From the NCBI GenBank assembly GCA_017694765.1, contig JADIML010000278.1:1-5000 (forward strand): 5,000 nt of DNA. Reading direction: 5' to 3'. Below are positions 1 to 5,000 of this stretch, in pieces. The translations under genes were made by a program, and so were the position numbers. A model generated the notes under the pieces. It was not told the origin of the DNA and searched no databases. It saw only the letters and a list, made by a program, of their open reading frames with translations. Origin of the DNA: Candidatus Scybalomonas excrementavium (lineage in GTDB: Bacteria > Bacillota > Clostridia > Lachnospirales > Lachnospiraceae). Within the stretch, counting starts at the first letter, position 1. Each line of letters begins with the position of its first letter.

Positions 1-7
1 GGTTATC

Positions 8-298
8 ATGGGTTTAATGGATGTTTTCTTTAAGAAAAAGGCTTCTGGAGATATGGCAAAAGATCGTTTAAAACTTTTACTCGTATCTGATCGTGCAAAC
101 TGCTCACCAGAAGTAATGGAAATGATTAAAAATGATATTATTAAAGTAATATCAAAGTATATGGAAATCGATGCAGAAGCGTTGGATATTCAAATTACAC
201 AAACAGAGTCCGATGGTGAAAACGGAGCAGTACCTGCCCTTTTTGCCAATATTCCGATTAAAGATATGAAAAACAAAGGAAATAATGATGAAGCATAA
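8..298 (+). CDS. minE: MinE, cell division topological specificity factor
   Basis: MinE stimulates the MinD ATPase and drives MinCD away from midcell, so that FtsZ rings form only there; it works at the inner face of the membrane. The 96-residue product matches the family in length (E. coli MinE has 88). Residues 1-10 (MGLMDVFFKK) form the amphipathic membrane-targeting start. Residues 17-30 (AKDRLKLLLVSDRA) are the conserved MinD-contacting segment, and residues 33-88 cover the dimerising topological-specificity domain, including IKNDIIKVISKYMEID. The ATG at 8 gives the family's usual N-terminus; a later ATG at 17 would remove part of the targeting helix. The window edge cuts off the ribosome-binding region. 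minC and minD are expected directly upstream. The stop lies 12 bases before the preferred rodA start, which suggests cotranscription. The identification is firm. Confidence 0.95.
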   Translation: MGLMDVFFKKKASGDMAKDRLKLLLVSDRANCSPEVMEMIKNDIIKVISKYMEIDAEALDIQITQTESDGENGAVPALFANIPIKDMKNKGNNDEA

Positions 299-302
299 GG
301 TG
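297..302 (+). promoter_or_regulatory. Ribosome binding site that sets the rodA start
   Basis: AAGGTG at 297-302 overlaps the minE stop codon and lies 8 bases before the ATG at 311, a good Shine-Dalgarno distance. The alternative in-frame GTG at 302 falls inside this motif and would have no usable site of its own. The ATG at 311 is therefore preferred, and the overlap with minE suggests translational coupling. Confidence 0.6.
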
Positions 303-310
303 TGTATAAA

Positions 311-1420
311 ATGTTAAAACAATACCATTGGAAAAATTATAGTATAAAACTTTTATTAACAGTAATGATTCTTTGTTCTCTTGGAACTATGTTTATTTAT
401 GCTGCAAAACCAGAATTTATAAAAAAACAATTACTTGGTGTCATATTATGTTTTATCGTTATTCTTACCGTTTCATTCATTGATTATGGAATGATTCTAA
501 AATTTATTTGGCCACTTTATGGTATCAATATTGTAATATTAGCAGCTGTTAAATTGTTTGGTAAAGATGTAAATGGATCCACAAGATGGTTTGACTTAGG
601 ACCTTTTGGAACCATTCAGCCATCGGAATTTAGTAAAATTATTTTAATTCTTTTTGTGGCATATTTTGTGGAATGTCATAAAGATGATCTAAATGAATGG
701 AAAACTCTTGGAAAATTAGCACTTTTTTGTGCTATACCAATTGGATTAATTTTAATTGAAACAGATTTATCGACGAGTATTGATATTTGTTTAATTATTG
801 GTGCTATTATTTTTATTGGTGGTCTTAGTTGGAAGAGAATTTTAACATTATTAGGTGTTGTGATTCCACTAGGTACTGGGTTTGTATTACATGCTATGTC
901 ACCAAATCCTATTTTAATACCAAATTATATGGTAAATCGTATTCGTTCTTTTATGGATCCAACACAAAACCAATCTTCTGGAGCTTATCAACAACTAAAC
1001 TCCATTATGGCGATTGGTTCTGGTCAATTAAAAGGAAAAGGATTGTTTTCTGATTCTTTAGCAACAGTAAAAGATGCGAAACTTGTATCAGAACAACAAA
1101 CAGATTTTATCATCTCGATTGTAGGTGAAATGACAGGGTTTATTGGATGTATGATCGTTATTGCATTATTAGCTCTCATAGTGTTACAATGTATAGGGAT
1201 AGCAAAAAAAGCAAAAGACACTTCGGGTATGTTAATTGCTACAGGAGTTGCTTCACTTTTTTGCTTTCAATCTTTTATGAATATTGGGGTAGCAACACAA
1301 ATATTGCCAAATACAGGACTTCCATTGCCTTTTGTTAGTTATGGACTGAGTTCTTTAATGGGCTCTGCAATAGGCATTGGACTTGTGATTAACGTAGGGC
1401 TACAAGGAAGAAGATATTAG
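311..1420 (+). CDS. rodA: RodA-type SEDS peptidoglycan glycosyltransferase
   Basis: SEDS proteins polymerise lipid II into glycan strands in the membrane, working with a class B PBP; RodA serves side-wall elongation and FtsW serves the septum. The 369-residue product (from ATG 311) has about ten hydrophobic segments. It carries the family signatures GSTRW (89-93), QPSE (103-106), the TDLST segment near 151-155, a YQ..NS..AIGSG stretch (226-238) followed by KGKGLF, and LPNTGLPLPFVSYG (332-345). In EQQTDFI, Asp265 corresponds to the essential Asp of the large extracellular loop. RodA is chosen over FtsW because the gene follows minE and precedes mgsA rather than sitting in a dcw cluster, and because the length is typical of RodA. 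An in-frame GTG at 302 would add three residues but has no suitable ribosome binding site. The partner PBP2 is not in the window. Confidence 0.9.
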   Translation: MLKQYHWKNYSIKLLLTVMILCSLGTMFIYAAKPEFIKKQLLGVILCFIVILTVSFIDYGMILKFIWPLYGINIVILAAVKLFGKDVNGSTRWFDLGPFGTIQPSEFSKIILILFVAYFVECHKDDLNEWKTLGKLALFCAIPIGLILIETDLSTSIDICLIIGAIIFIGGLSWKRILTLLGVVIPLGTGFVLHAMSPNPILIPNYMVNRIRSFMDPTQNQSSGAYQQLNSIMAIGSGQLKGKGLFSDSLATVKDAKLVSEQQTDFIISIVGEMTGFIGCMIVIALLALIVLQCIGIAKKAKDTSGMLIATGVASLFCFQSFMNIGVATQILPNTGLPLPFVSYGLSSLMGSAIGIGLVINVGLQGRRY

Positions 1421-1424
1421 GAGG
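1420..1424 (+). promoter_or_regulatory. Ribosome binding site that sets the mgsA start
   Basis: GGAGG at 1420-1424, beginning on the last base of the rodA stop codon, is 8 bases before the ATG at 1433 but only 5 before an in-frame TTG at 1430. The ATG also gives the family's usual N-terminus (MNIGLIAH), so the TTG is not used as the start here. Confidence 0.75.
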
Positions 1425-1432
1425 TAATTTTG

Positions 1433-1825
1433 ATGAATATAGGATTAATTGCTCACAATGCAAAAAAGAAATTAATGCAAAATTTTTGTATTGCATATCG
1501 TGGGATTTTAAGTAAACATGAATTATATGCAACTGGTACAACAGGACGTTTAATTGAAGAAGTTACGAATTTGAATGTTCATAAATATTTAGCTGGACAT
1601 TTAGGAGGAGCACAACAATTATGTTCTCAAATTGAACATAATCAAATTGATATGGTTATTTTCTTGCGTGATCCACACAAACCATCAAGTAATGAACCTG
1701 ATATTAGTAACGTTATGCGTTTATGCGATACTTATAATATTCCTGTTGCGACAAATCTAGCAACTGCCGAACTCTTGATCAAAGCATTAGAGCGTGGGGA
1801 CTTAGACTGGAGACAATACGTATAA
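1433..1825 (+). CDS. mgsA: Methylglyoxal synthase family protein, altered active site
   Basis: Methylglyoxal synthase converts dihydroxyacetone phosphate to methylglyoxal and phosphate in the cytoplasm, a glycolytic bypass that relieves phosphate limitation. The 130-residue product spans the whole domain (E. coli 152, B. subtilis about 137). It keeps IAH at 6-8, the phosphate-binding ATGTTG at 33-38, GG.QQ at 58-62, DP at 80-81 and IPVATNLATAE at 103-113. Aligned by eye to E. coli MgsA, His19, Asp91 and Asp101 are kept (His8, Asp80, Asp90), but Asp20 becomes Asn9, the catalytic base Asp71 becomes Ala60 (codon 1610-1612) and His98 becomes Asn87. The fold is clear but the activity is uncertain; it may be a regulatory or otherwise repurposed paralogue. 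The gene follows rodA by 12 bases and ends at a terminator, so it is last in the minE-rodA unit. There is no frameshift, and the reading frame looks maintained by selection. Confidence 0.85.
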   Translation: MNIGLIAHNAKKKLMQNFCIAYRGILSKHELYATGTTGRLIEEVTNLNVHKYLAGHLGGAQQLCSQIEHNQIDMVIFLRDPHKPSSNEPDISNVMRLCDTYNIPVATNLATAELLIKALERGDLDWRQYV

Positions 1826-1862
1826 AAAAAGAGTTGCTTGATATATTCAAGCAACTCTTTTT
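1826..1862 (+). terminator. Rho-independent terminator after mgsA
   Basis: A perfect 15-bp inverted repeat, AAAAAGAGTTGCTTG (1826-1840) and CAAGCAACTCTTTTT (1848-1862), flanks a 7-base loop (ATATATT). The GC-containing core stem is 10 bp and is followed by a T run. It starts directly after the mgsA TAA stop (1823-1825). The A-tract on the left arm means it could also terminate in the reverse direction, but no reverse-strand gene is seen nearby. It closes the minE-rodA-mgsA unit. Confidence 0.93.
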
Positions 1863-1921
1863 CCTTAATCATATGTTTATATTTACCAAAATACTTCTCA
1901 TAATTTGGAGGTTTTACGAAA

Positions 1922-2884
1922 ATGAGAAAGAGAAAAAAAATAATTACAATCTTATGCACTCTATGTCTAGCTGCTTCTGTTACTGGATGTGGAAAAGGAT
2001 TACATAATGCCTATGTTGTAAACGATGGAGCGTTTTATTTCTTAGAGGATACTATCAATCATTCCGATCGTTTTGCAGCTAATTTGGCAATTATTCCAAA
2101 ATTATCTTATTTAGACCAAGGATTTGAAGATGATGTTACTTCAGAATTACTCATTAATAACACAACGAATACACCCATTGTAGCAGTGAGCGCTCATGCT
2201 AAAATTTATCCAGCAAGTTTGACCAAATTAATGACTGCTTATTTAACTTGTAAGTATGGTAAAATGGATGATGTCGTAACATTAGAACAAGATCTTCGAT
2301 ATGAATCAGGTGCTCAGCTTCTTCATTTAAAGAGAGGAGATAAAGTAACCGTATCTGAACTATATCATGGACTTTTAGTTTACTCTGCAAACGATTGTGC
2401 CTCTATGCTTGCTACGTATATTGCTGGAAGTGAAGAAAAATTTGTAGATTTAATGAATCAAGAAGCAAAGGCTCTTGGAGCAACGAATACCCATTTTCAA
2501 AACTCTCATGGACTTCATGATCCAGAACACTATACAAGTGCTTATGATCTTTATTTGATGTTTAAAGCAAACTTACAGTATGACATCTTTAAAGAAACAG
2601 TTGCCTTAGATTCTTATACAATGAAATATACGAATAAAAATGATCAGCCACTTTCTGTTTCCTTTCATTCTACAAACTTATATCTGACTGGAACTTATAA
2701 GATTCCAAAAGGAATTACGATGTTTGGTGGAAAAACAGGAACAACACAGGCAGCAGGTTCTTGTTTAATTATATTAACAGAAAATAAAAAAGGGGAGGAG
2801 TTTATTTCTGTTGTTACTGGAGCTATGGATAAAAATATTTTATACAATACAATGTCAAAACTATTAAAACAAGCGAATAAATAG
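1922..2884 (+). CDS. Lipoprotein D-alanyl-D-alanine carboxypeptidase (S11 PBP)
   Basis: S11 serine peptidases remove the terminal D-Ala from peptidoglycan pentapeptides outside the membrane and so limit cross-linking. All three penicillin-binding motifs are present with good spacing: SLTK (99-102, nucleophile Ser99), SAN (155-157) and KTGT (271-274, within GGKTGTTQAAGS). The family's NSHGLHDPEHYTSAYDL stretch lies at 194-210. The N-terminus is a lipoprotein signal peptide: MRKRKK, a hydrophobic stretch, and the lipobox VTGC with Cys23 as the predicted lipidated residue. Residues 24-73 are an unassigned spacer before the catalytic domain. The 320-residue protein ends soon after the catalytic domain, without the C-terminal beta domain and amphipathic anchor of PBP5/DacA; the lipid would replace that anchor. 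GGAGG at 1907-1911 supports the ATG. The gene follows the terminator and precedes the prepilin genes by 53 bases with no clear terminator between, so it may head the pilus operon. Confidence 0.92.
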   Translation: MRKRKKIITILCTLCLAASVTGCGKGLHNAYVVNDGAFYFLEDTINHSDRFAANLAIIPKLSYLDQGFEDDVTSELLINNTTNTPIVAVSAHAKIYPASLTKLMTAYLTCKYGKMDDVVTLEQDLRYESGAQLLHLKRGDKVTVSELYHGLLVYSANDCASMLATYIAGSEEKFVDLMNQEAKALGATNTHFQNSHGLHDPEHYTSAYDLYLMFKANLQYDIFKETVALDSYTMKYTNKNDQPLSVSFHSTNLYLTGTYKIPKGITMFGGKTGTTQAAGSCLIILTENKKGEEFISVVTGAMDKNILYNTMSKLLKQANK

Positions 2885-2937
2885 ATCATCATCTATCATT
2901 CATAAACTATGCGTATAAACAAAAGAAAGGCAAGAAA

Positions 2938-3534
2938 ATGATTCCAAACAAATTACGTGATAATTCAGGTGCCTCACTTTTAATTGCATTGTTGTTTTTT
3001 ATGATTTGTGCCGTTATAGGAACTTTAATTCTTACCATTGCTGTAGCAGCCTCAGGAAGAATGTTACATCTAAAAGAAAATCAACAATCCTATTATAATA
3101 TCTATTCTGCTGCAAAACTTCTAGAAGAAGAGATTCAAAATACATCATACTCCAAATATGTGCAAATAGATTCTGAACATAATGAAACAATGCATTATTT
3201 AGAAAAACCAACAGGAGTATTTCGTGAACTTTTACTTCAATATGCAGATACTATTTTTGATACCGGTACAATAAAAGAAGCCAAATTGATCAAAATCTCT
3301 TTGCCTTCTAATCCAAACATGCAACCAGTTATCGTGACGTTTCATATGGATATAAACTATCAGATTTTATTAGAAGTCTATGAAGAAACACAGCCAGATA
3401 TTGTATATGAAGTAAAAATTCCTTCGATTATTTCACAAAATTATGAAAAAACTACTTTCATTCAAGATGATAACGAGTATATACGATATACAACATCTCT
3501 TTATTGGGGAAAGGCGGAAATCAGTAGAAAATGA
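2938..3534 (+). CDS. Prepilin-like protein lacking Glu+5 (PilX/GspK-like)
   Basis: The 198-residue product has the layout of a type IV prepilin or pseudopilin: a short basic leader (MIPNKLRDNSG, 1-11), a single hydrophobic helix at about 12-40 (beginning ASLLIALLFF), then a polar helix (44-67) and a mostly beta-like globular part. If a prepilin peptidase cuts after Gly11, residue +1 is Ala and +5 is Ile, so the usual Glu at +5 is missing. Among pseudopilins this is the known mark of GspK, the tip subunit; PilX-like minor pilins have a similar start. GspK is usually longer, so the match is by role and not by close homology. GAAAGG at 2925-2930 lies 7 bases before the ATG. It overlaps the next prepilin gene by 4 bases (ATGA). 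The role as a minor (pseudo)pilin is inferred from the N-terminus and the neighbours. Confidence 0.7.
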   Translation: MIPNKLRDNSGASLLIALLFFMICAVIGTLILTIAVAASGRMLHLKENQQSYYNIYSAAKLLEEEIQNTSYSKYVQIDSEHNETMHYLEKPTGVFRELLLQYADTIFDTGTIKEAKLIKISLPSNPNMQPVIVTFHMDINYQILLEVYEETQPDIVYEVKIPSIISQNYEKTTFIQDDNEYIRYTTSLYWGKAEISRK

Positions 3535-3854
3535 AATATTTAGAATTAATAAGAAACCGACTATGTAATACAAAGGGGGAAACCATTACAGAAACACTAT
3601 TTGCAGCATTGCTCGTAACATTAGCAATCCTTGCTTTCTCCTCTATGGTCATTTTATCCGGACGAATTATCATCCAAAACGATGAAAAATTCCAGCAAAT
3701 TTATCAAAATATAAATGCTATTGAGGCACGTTCCAGTCATACAACGACAACGAATGTCCAAATTGAACTATCGGATCCAATGTCTACCATTACTGTTCCA
3801 GTAACACTTTATTATACTTCGGATCCCGATTTAACACTTTATATCAAACAATAG
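3531..3854 (+). CDS. Small prepilin-like protein (GspI/PilV-like)
   Basis: A 107-residue protein with a 16-residue leader ending in KG, then ETITETLFAALLVTLAILAF as the start of the hydrophobic helix (to about residue 43). Cleavage after Gly16 would put Glu at +1 and Glu21 at +5. The +5 Glu is the residue that recruits and aligns pilins during assembly, while Glu at +1 in place of Phe is non-canonical. The soluble domain is short (about residues 50-107), which fits GspI or PilV minor subunits best. The ATG overlaps the stop of the preceding gene (ATGA at 3531-3534), indicating translational coupling; AAGGCGG at 3511-3517 is a somewhat distant ribosome binding site. No other domain is recognised, and the assignment rests on the N-terminal motif, the size and the operon. 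Confidence 0.7.
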   Translation: MKYLELIRNRLCNTKGETITETLFAALLVTLAILAFSSMVILSGRIIIQNDEKFQQIYQNINAIEARSSHTTTTNVQIELSDPMSTITVPVTLYYTSDPDLTLYIKQ

Positions 3855-3863
3855 GAAAATAAC

Positions 3864-4385
3864 ATGATGCAAAAACAACAACATGCAATTTCTGGATTTA
3901 CCCTAACTGAAATGTTAGTAACACTGCTGCTCTTATCGATGACTCTTCTTTGTATCGGTGGGGGAGTAGTCGTTGCCAAAAACTCTTATGATACCATTTC
4001 TAGAAAATCAGAAGCACAATTATTGCTTTCAACGACAATTTTATCAGTAACAGAAGAGTTAAGAAATGCAACGAATATCCAAGAGAGAACCGTTGAACAT
4101 AATACGGTTATTTCCTTTTTCCAACAACAGCGAGGCTATCAGATGTATTTTCGCAATACAACATCATCTGGAAAAAAGGATAATATATATATTGCTCCAG
4201 TAGGAAATAGTGGACAACTTCCATTAATCAATGAAAAAGTAAGCTCAGACTCTTTATATCCTCAAATTGAAAATATGACCTATGAAAATGGCATCTTTTC
4301 TTGTACAATTTCTATCTTTTATTATGAAGAGCCTTTTCTTACACAAGTCATTAACGTTCGTCCATTAAATGAAACGAATACTTGA
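3864..4385 (+). CDS. Prepilin with canonical N-methylation motif (PilW/GspJ-like)
   Basis: This 173-residue product has the textbook type III signal: an 11-residue leader ending ISG, then FTLTEMLVTLLLL. Cleavage after Gly11 leaves Phe at +1, to be N-methylated by the prepilin peptidase, and Glu16 at +5. The hydrophobic helix runs to about residue 38 and continues into an amphipathic helix (about 40-70). The rest (75-173) looks beta-rich, with no disulfide-forming cysteine pair obvious. Size and features fit a minor pilin of the PilW/GspJ kind rather than the major pilin. Nine bases separate it from the previous stop; AGGA at 3853-3856 overlaps that stop and serves the ATG at 3864, with a second ATG at 3867 as an equal alternative. 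It sits between the other two prepilins and the assembly ATPase. Confidence 0.8.
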   Translation: MMQKQQHAISGFTLTEMLVTLLLLSMTLLCIGGGVVVAKNSYDTISRKSEAQLLLSTTILSVTEELRNATNIQERTVEHNTVISFFQQQRGYQMYFRNTTSSGKKDNIYIAPVGNSGQLPLINEKVSSDSLYPQIENMTYENGIFSCTISIFYYEEPFLTQVINVRPLNETNT

Positions 4386-4431
4386 TAAAACATTGATAGA
4401 TAAGTAAACTGATATAAAAGGAGAATTTTAA

Positions 4432-5000
4432 ATGAAGTACAAACGTCTTGGGGAGATGTTAATTGATGTCAATATGCTAACAGAAAGTCAATTAACCGAG
4501 GCATTAAAAATGCAAAAAGGCTCTGGAAAACGTCTTGGAACTGTATTAATTGAGCAAGGATTCATAACAGAAGGTCAATTAATTGATGCACTGCGCATGC
4601 AACTTGGGATTGAATTTATTGATTTGACAAAGATCAATATTGATCCATCTATGGTAGATATTTTACCAAAAAATATTGCAAAAAAGCATGGGATTATTCC
4701 CGTTCGAGTAGAAAATGATCTTATGTACCTTGCAATGGAAGATCCATTAAACTTTATGGCAATTGAAGCAGTACGTAGTATTACTCGAAGAAAAATTATC
4801 CCTATGATTGCCACATCCGATGGAATTCAAAGAGCTTTTAATGTGCTTTATGAAAATGAAGGTGCCGTACGTGCCATTGCTCAAATGCGTCAAGAAGCTC
4901 ATCATTCAGTAGATGAGAAAGAAAATGTTCTTGAATTAAATTCAGATGAAACAGAAGCAGCACCTATTGTACGTCTTGTAAACTCCATTATTGAACGTGC
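4432..5000 (+). CDS. pilB: GspE/PilB-family assembly ATPase, N-terminal part
   Basis: This family hydrolyses ATP in the cytoplasm to drive pilin polymerisation in type IV pili or type II secretion. Only the first 189 codons are present; the frame runs off the right edge, and the Walker A, Asp box and Walker B motifs would lie beyond it. Residues 5-28 and 34-57 are two 24-residue MshEN motifs (RLG..LI..x, then L and Q at fixed places) separated by five residues (KGSGK), a pattern known to bind c-di-GMP. The motif I Gly at its tenth position is Asn14 here; motif II keeps Gly43. Residues 59-140 (GIEFIDL, ILPKNIAKKHGIIPV, AMEDPLNFMAIEAVR) match the rest of the GspE/PilB N-terminal domain. After a polar linker, APIVRLVNSIIER (177-189) begins the second N-terminal domain. 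AGGAG at 4419-4423 lies 8 bases before the ATG, the best ribosome binding site in this block. PilB is favoured over GspE because Gram-positive bacteria have no outer membrane secretin. Confidence 0.88.
   Translation, partial: MKYKRLGEMLIDVNMLTESQLTEALKMQKGSGKRLGTVLIEQGFITEGQLIDALRMQLGIEFIDLTKINIDPSMVDILPKNIAKKHGIIPVRVENDLMYLAMEDPLNFMAIEAVRSITRRKIIPMIATSDGIQRAFNVLYENEGAVRAIAQMRQEAHHSVDEKENVLELNSDETEAAPIVRLVNSIIER

Noticed and set aside
302..310. GTG at 302 as the rodA start
   Set aside because: It lies inside the AAGGTG ribosome binding motif that is well placed for the ATG at 311, and it has no good site of its own.
1024..1221. Reverse-strand open frame inside rodA
   Set aside because: It lies wholly within a well-supported gene, resembles no known protein and has no ribosome binding site; the other overlapping frames in this window are likewise shadows.
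1430..1432. TTG at 1430 as the mgsA start
   Set aside because: It is only 5 bases from GGAGG, while the ATG at 1433 is 8 bases away and gives the usual MNIGLIAH beginning.
1863..1921. Promoter for the carboxypeptidase gene after the terminator
   Set aside because: A promoter is expected somewhere, but TATATT (1878-1883) has no matching -35, and CATAAT (1899-1904) with TTTATA (1876-1881) would start transcription inside the ribosome binding site. Neither is convincing.
2881..2896. Inverted repeat ATAGAT-CATC-ATCTAT at the end of the carboxypeptidase gene, as a terminator
   Set aside because: The stem is only 6 bp, AT-rich and not followed by a T run, so it is unlikely to terminate transcription.
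2885..2930. TATAAA at 2914-2919 as a promoter for the prepilin genes
   Set aside because: There is no -35 match at 16-18 bases upstream, and initiation would fall in the ribosome binding site.
3771..3828. Two GGATCC-containing stretches in the second prepilin gene as a repeat
   Set aside because: The shared sequence is only about 8 bases, and GGATCC also occurs in rodA; there is no repeat unit or array.
4382..4418. Promoter before the ATPase gene: two TTGATA copies (4382-4387, 4393-4398) and TATAAA (4413-4418)
   Set aside because: Spacers to TATAAA are 25 and 14 bases. The 17-base alternative, TAAACT (4405-4410), matches poorly and would leave almost no leader. Read-through from the prepilin genes is simpler.

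Overview
The window comes from a low-GC, AT-rich Gram-positive chromosome. The protein sequences, the order minE-rodA-mgsA, and a lipoprotein-type D-Ala-D-Ala carboxypeptidase suggest a Clostridia member, probably Lachnospiraceae or a close relative. That placement is by recognition only; no search was run. All genes lie on the + strand and are densely packed. No intergenic stretch exceeds about 100 bases, and no RNA gene, mobile element or CRISPR array was seen.

Block 1 (about 1-1862) is a cell-shape and division transcription unit that enters from the left. It holds minE (division-site placement; minC and minD probably lie just upstream), then a SEDS-family peptidoglycan glycosyltransferase best called rodA, then a methylglyoxal synthase family gene, mgsA. 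A strong intrinsic terminator follows the mgsA stop codon directly and closes the unit. By eye alignment, the MgsA product lacks several active-site residues known from the E. coli enzyme, including the catalytic Asp71, so its enzymatic activity is in doubt.

Block 2 (1922 to the right edge) starts with a lipoprotein penicillin-binding protein of the S11 family, a D,D-carboxypeptidase with all three catalytic motifs but no C-terminal domain. It continues with a type IV pilus or type II secretion-like set: three small prepilin-like proteins (2938-4385) and the N-terminal part of a GspE/PilB assembly ATPase (4432 to beyond 5000). The three prepilins resemble the tip trio of minor (pseudo)pilins: one lacks Glu at +5 as GspK does, one is short and GspI/PilV-like, and one is canonical and GspJ/PilW-like. 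The ATPase begins with a MshEN domain whose two 24-residue motifs and five-residue spacer fit the c-di-GMP-binding pattern, apart from one Gly-to-Asn change in motif I.

Taken together, the window joins envelope growth (Min, RodA, carboxypeptidase) to a surface-filament machine. The carboxypeptidase may trim the wall locally for filament passage, but that is inference from adjacency alone. The most unusual points are the degenerate MgsA active site and the non-canonical prepilin trio. Nothing here shows a wholly new system.
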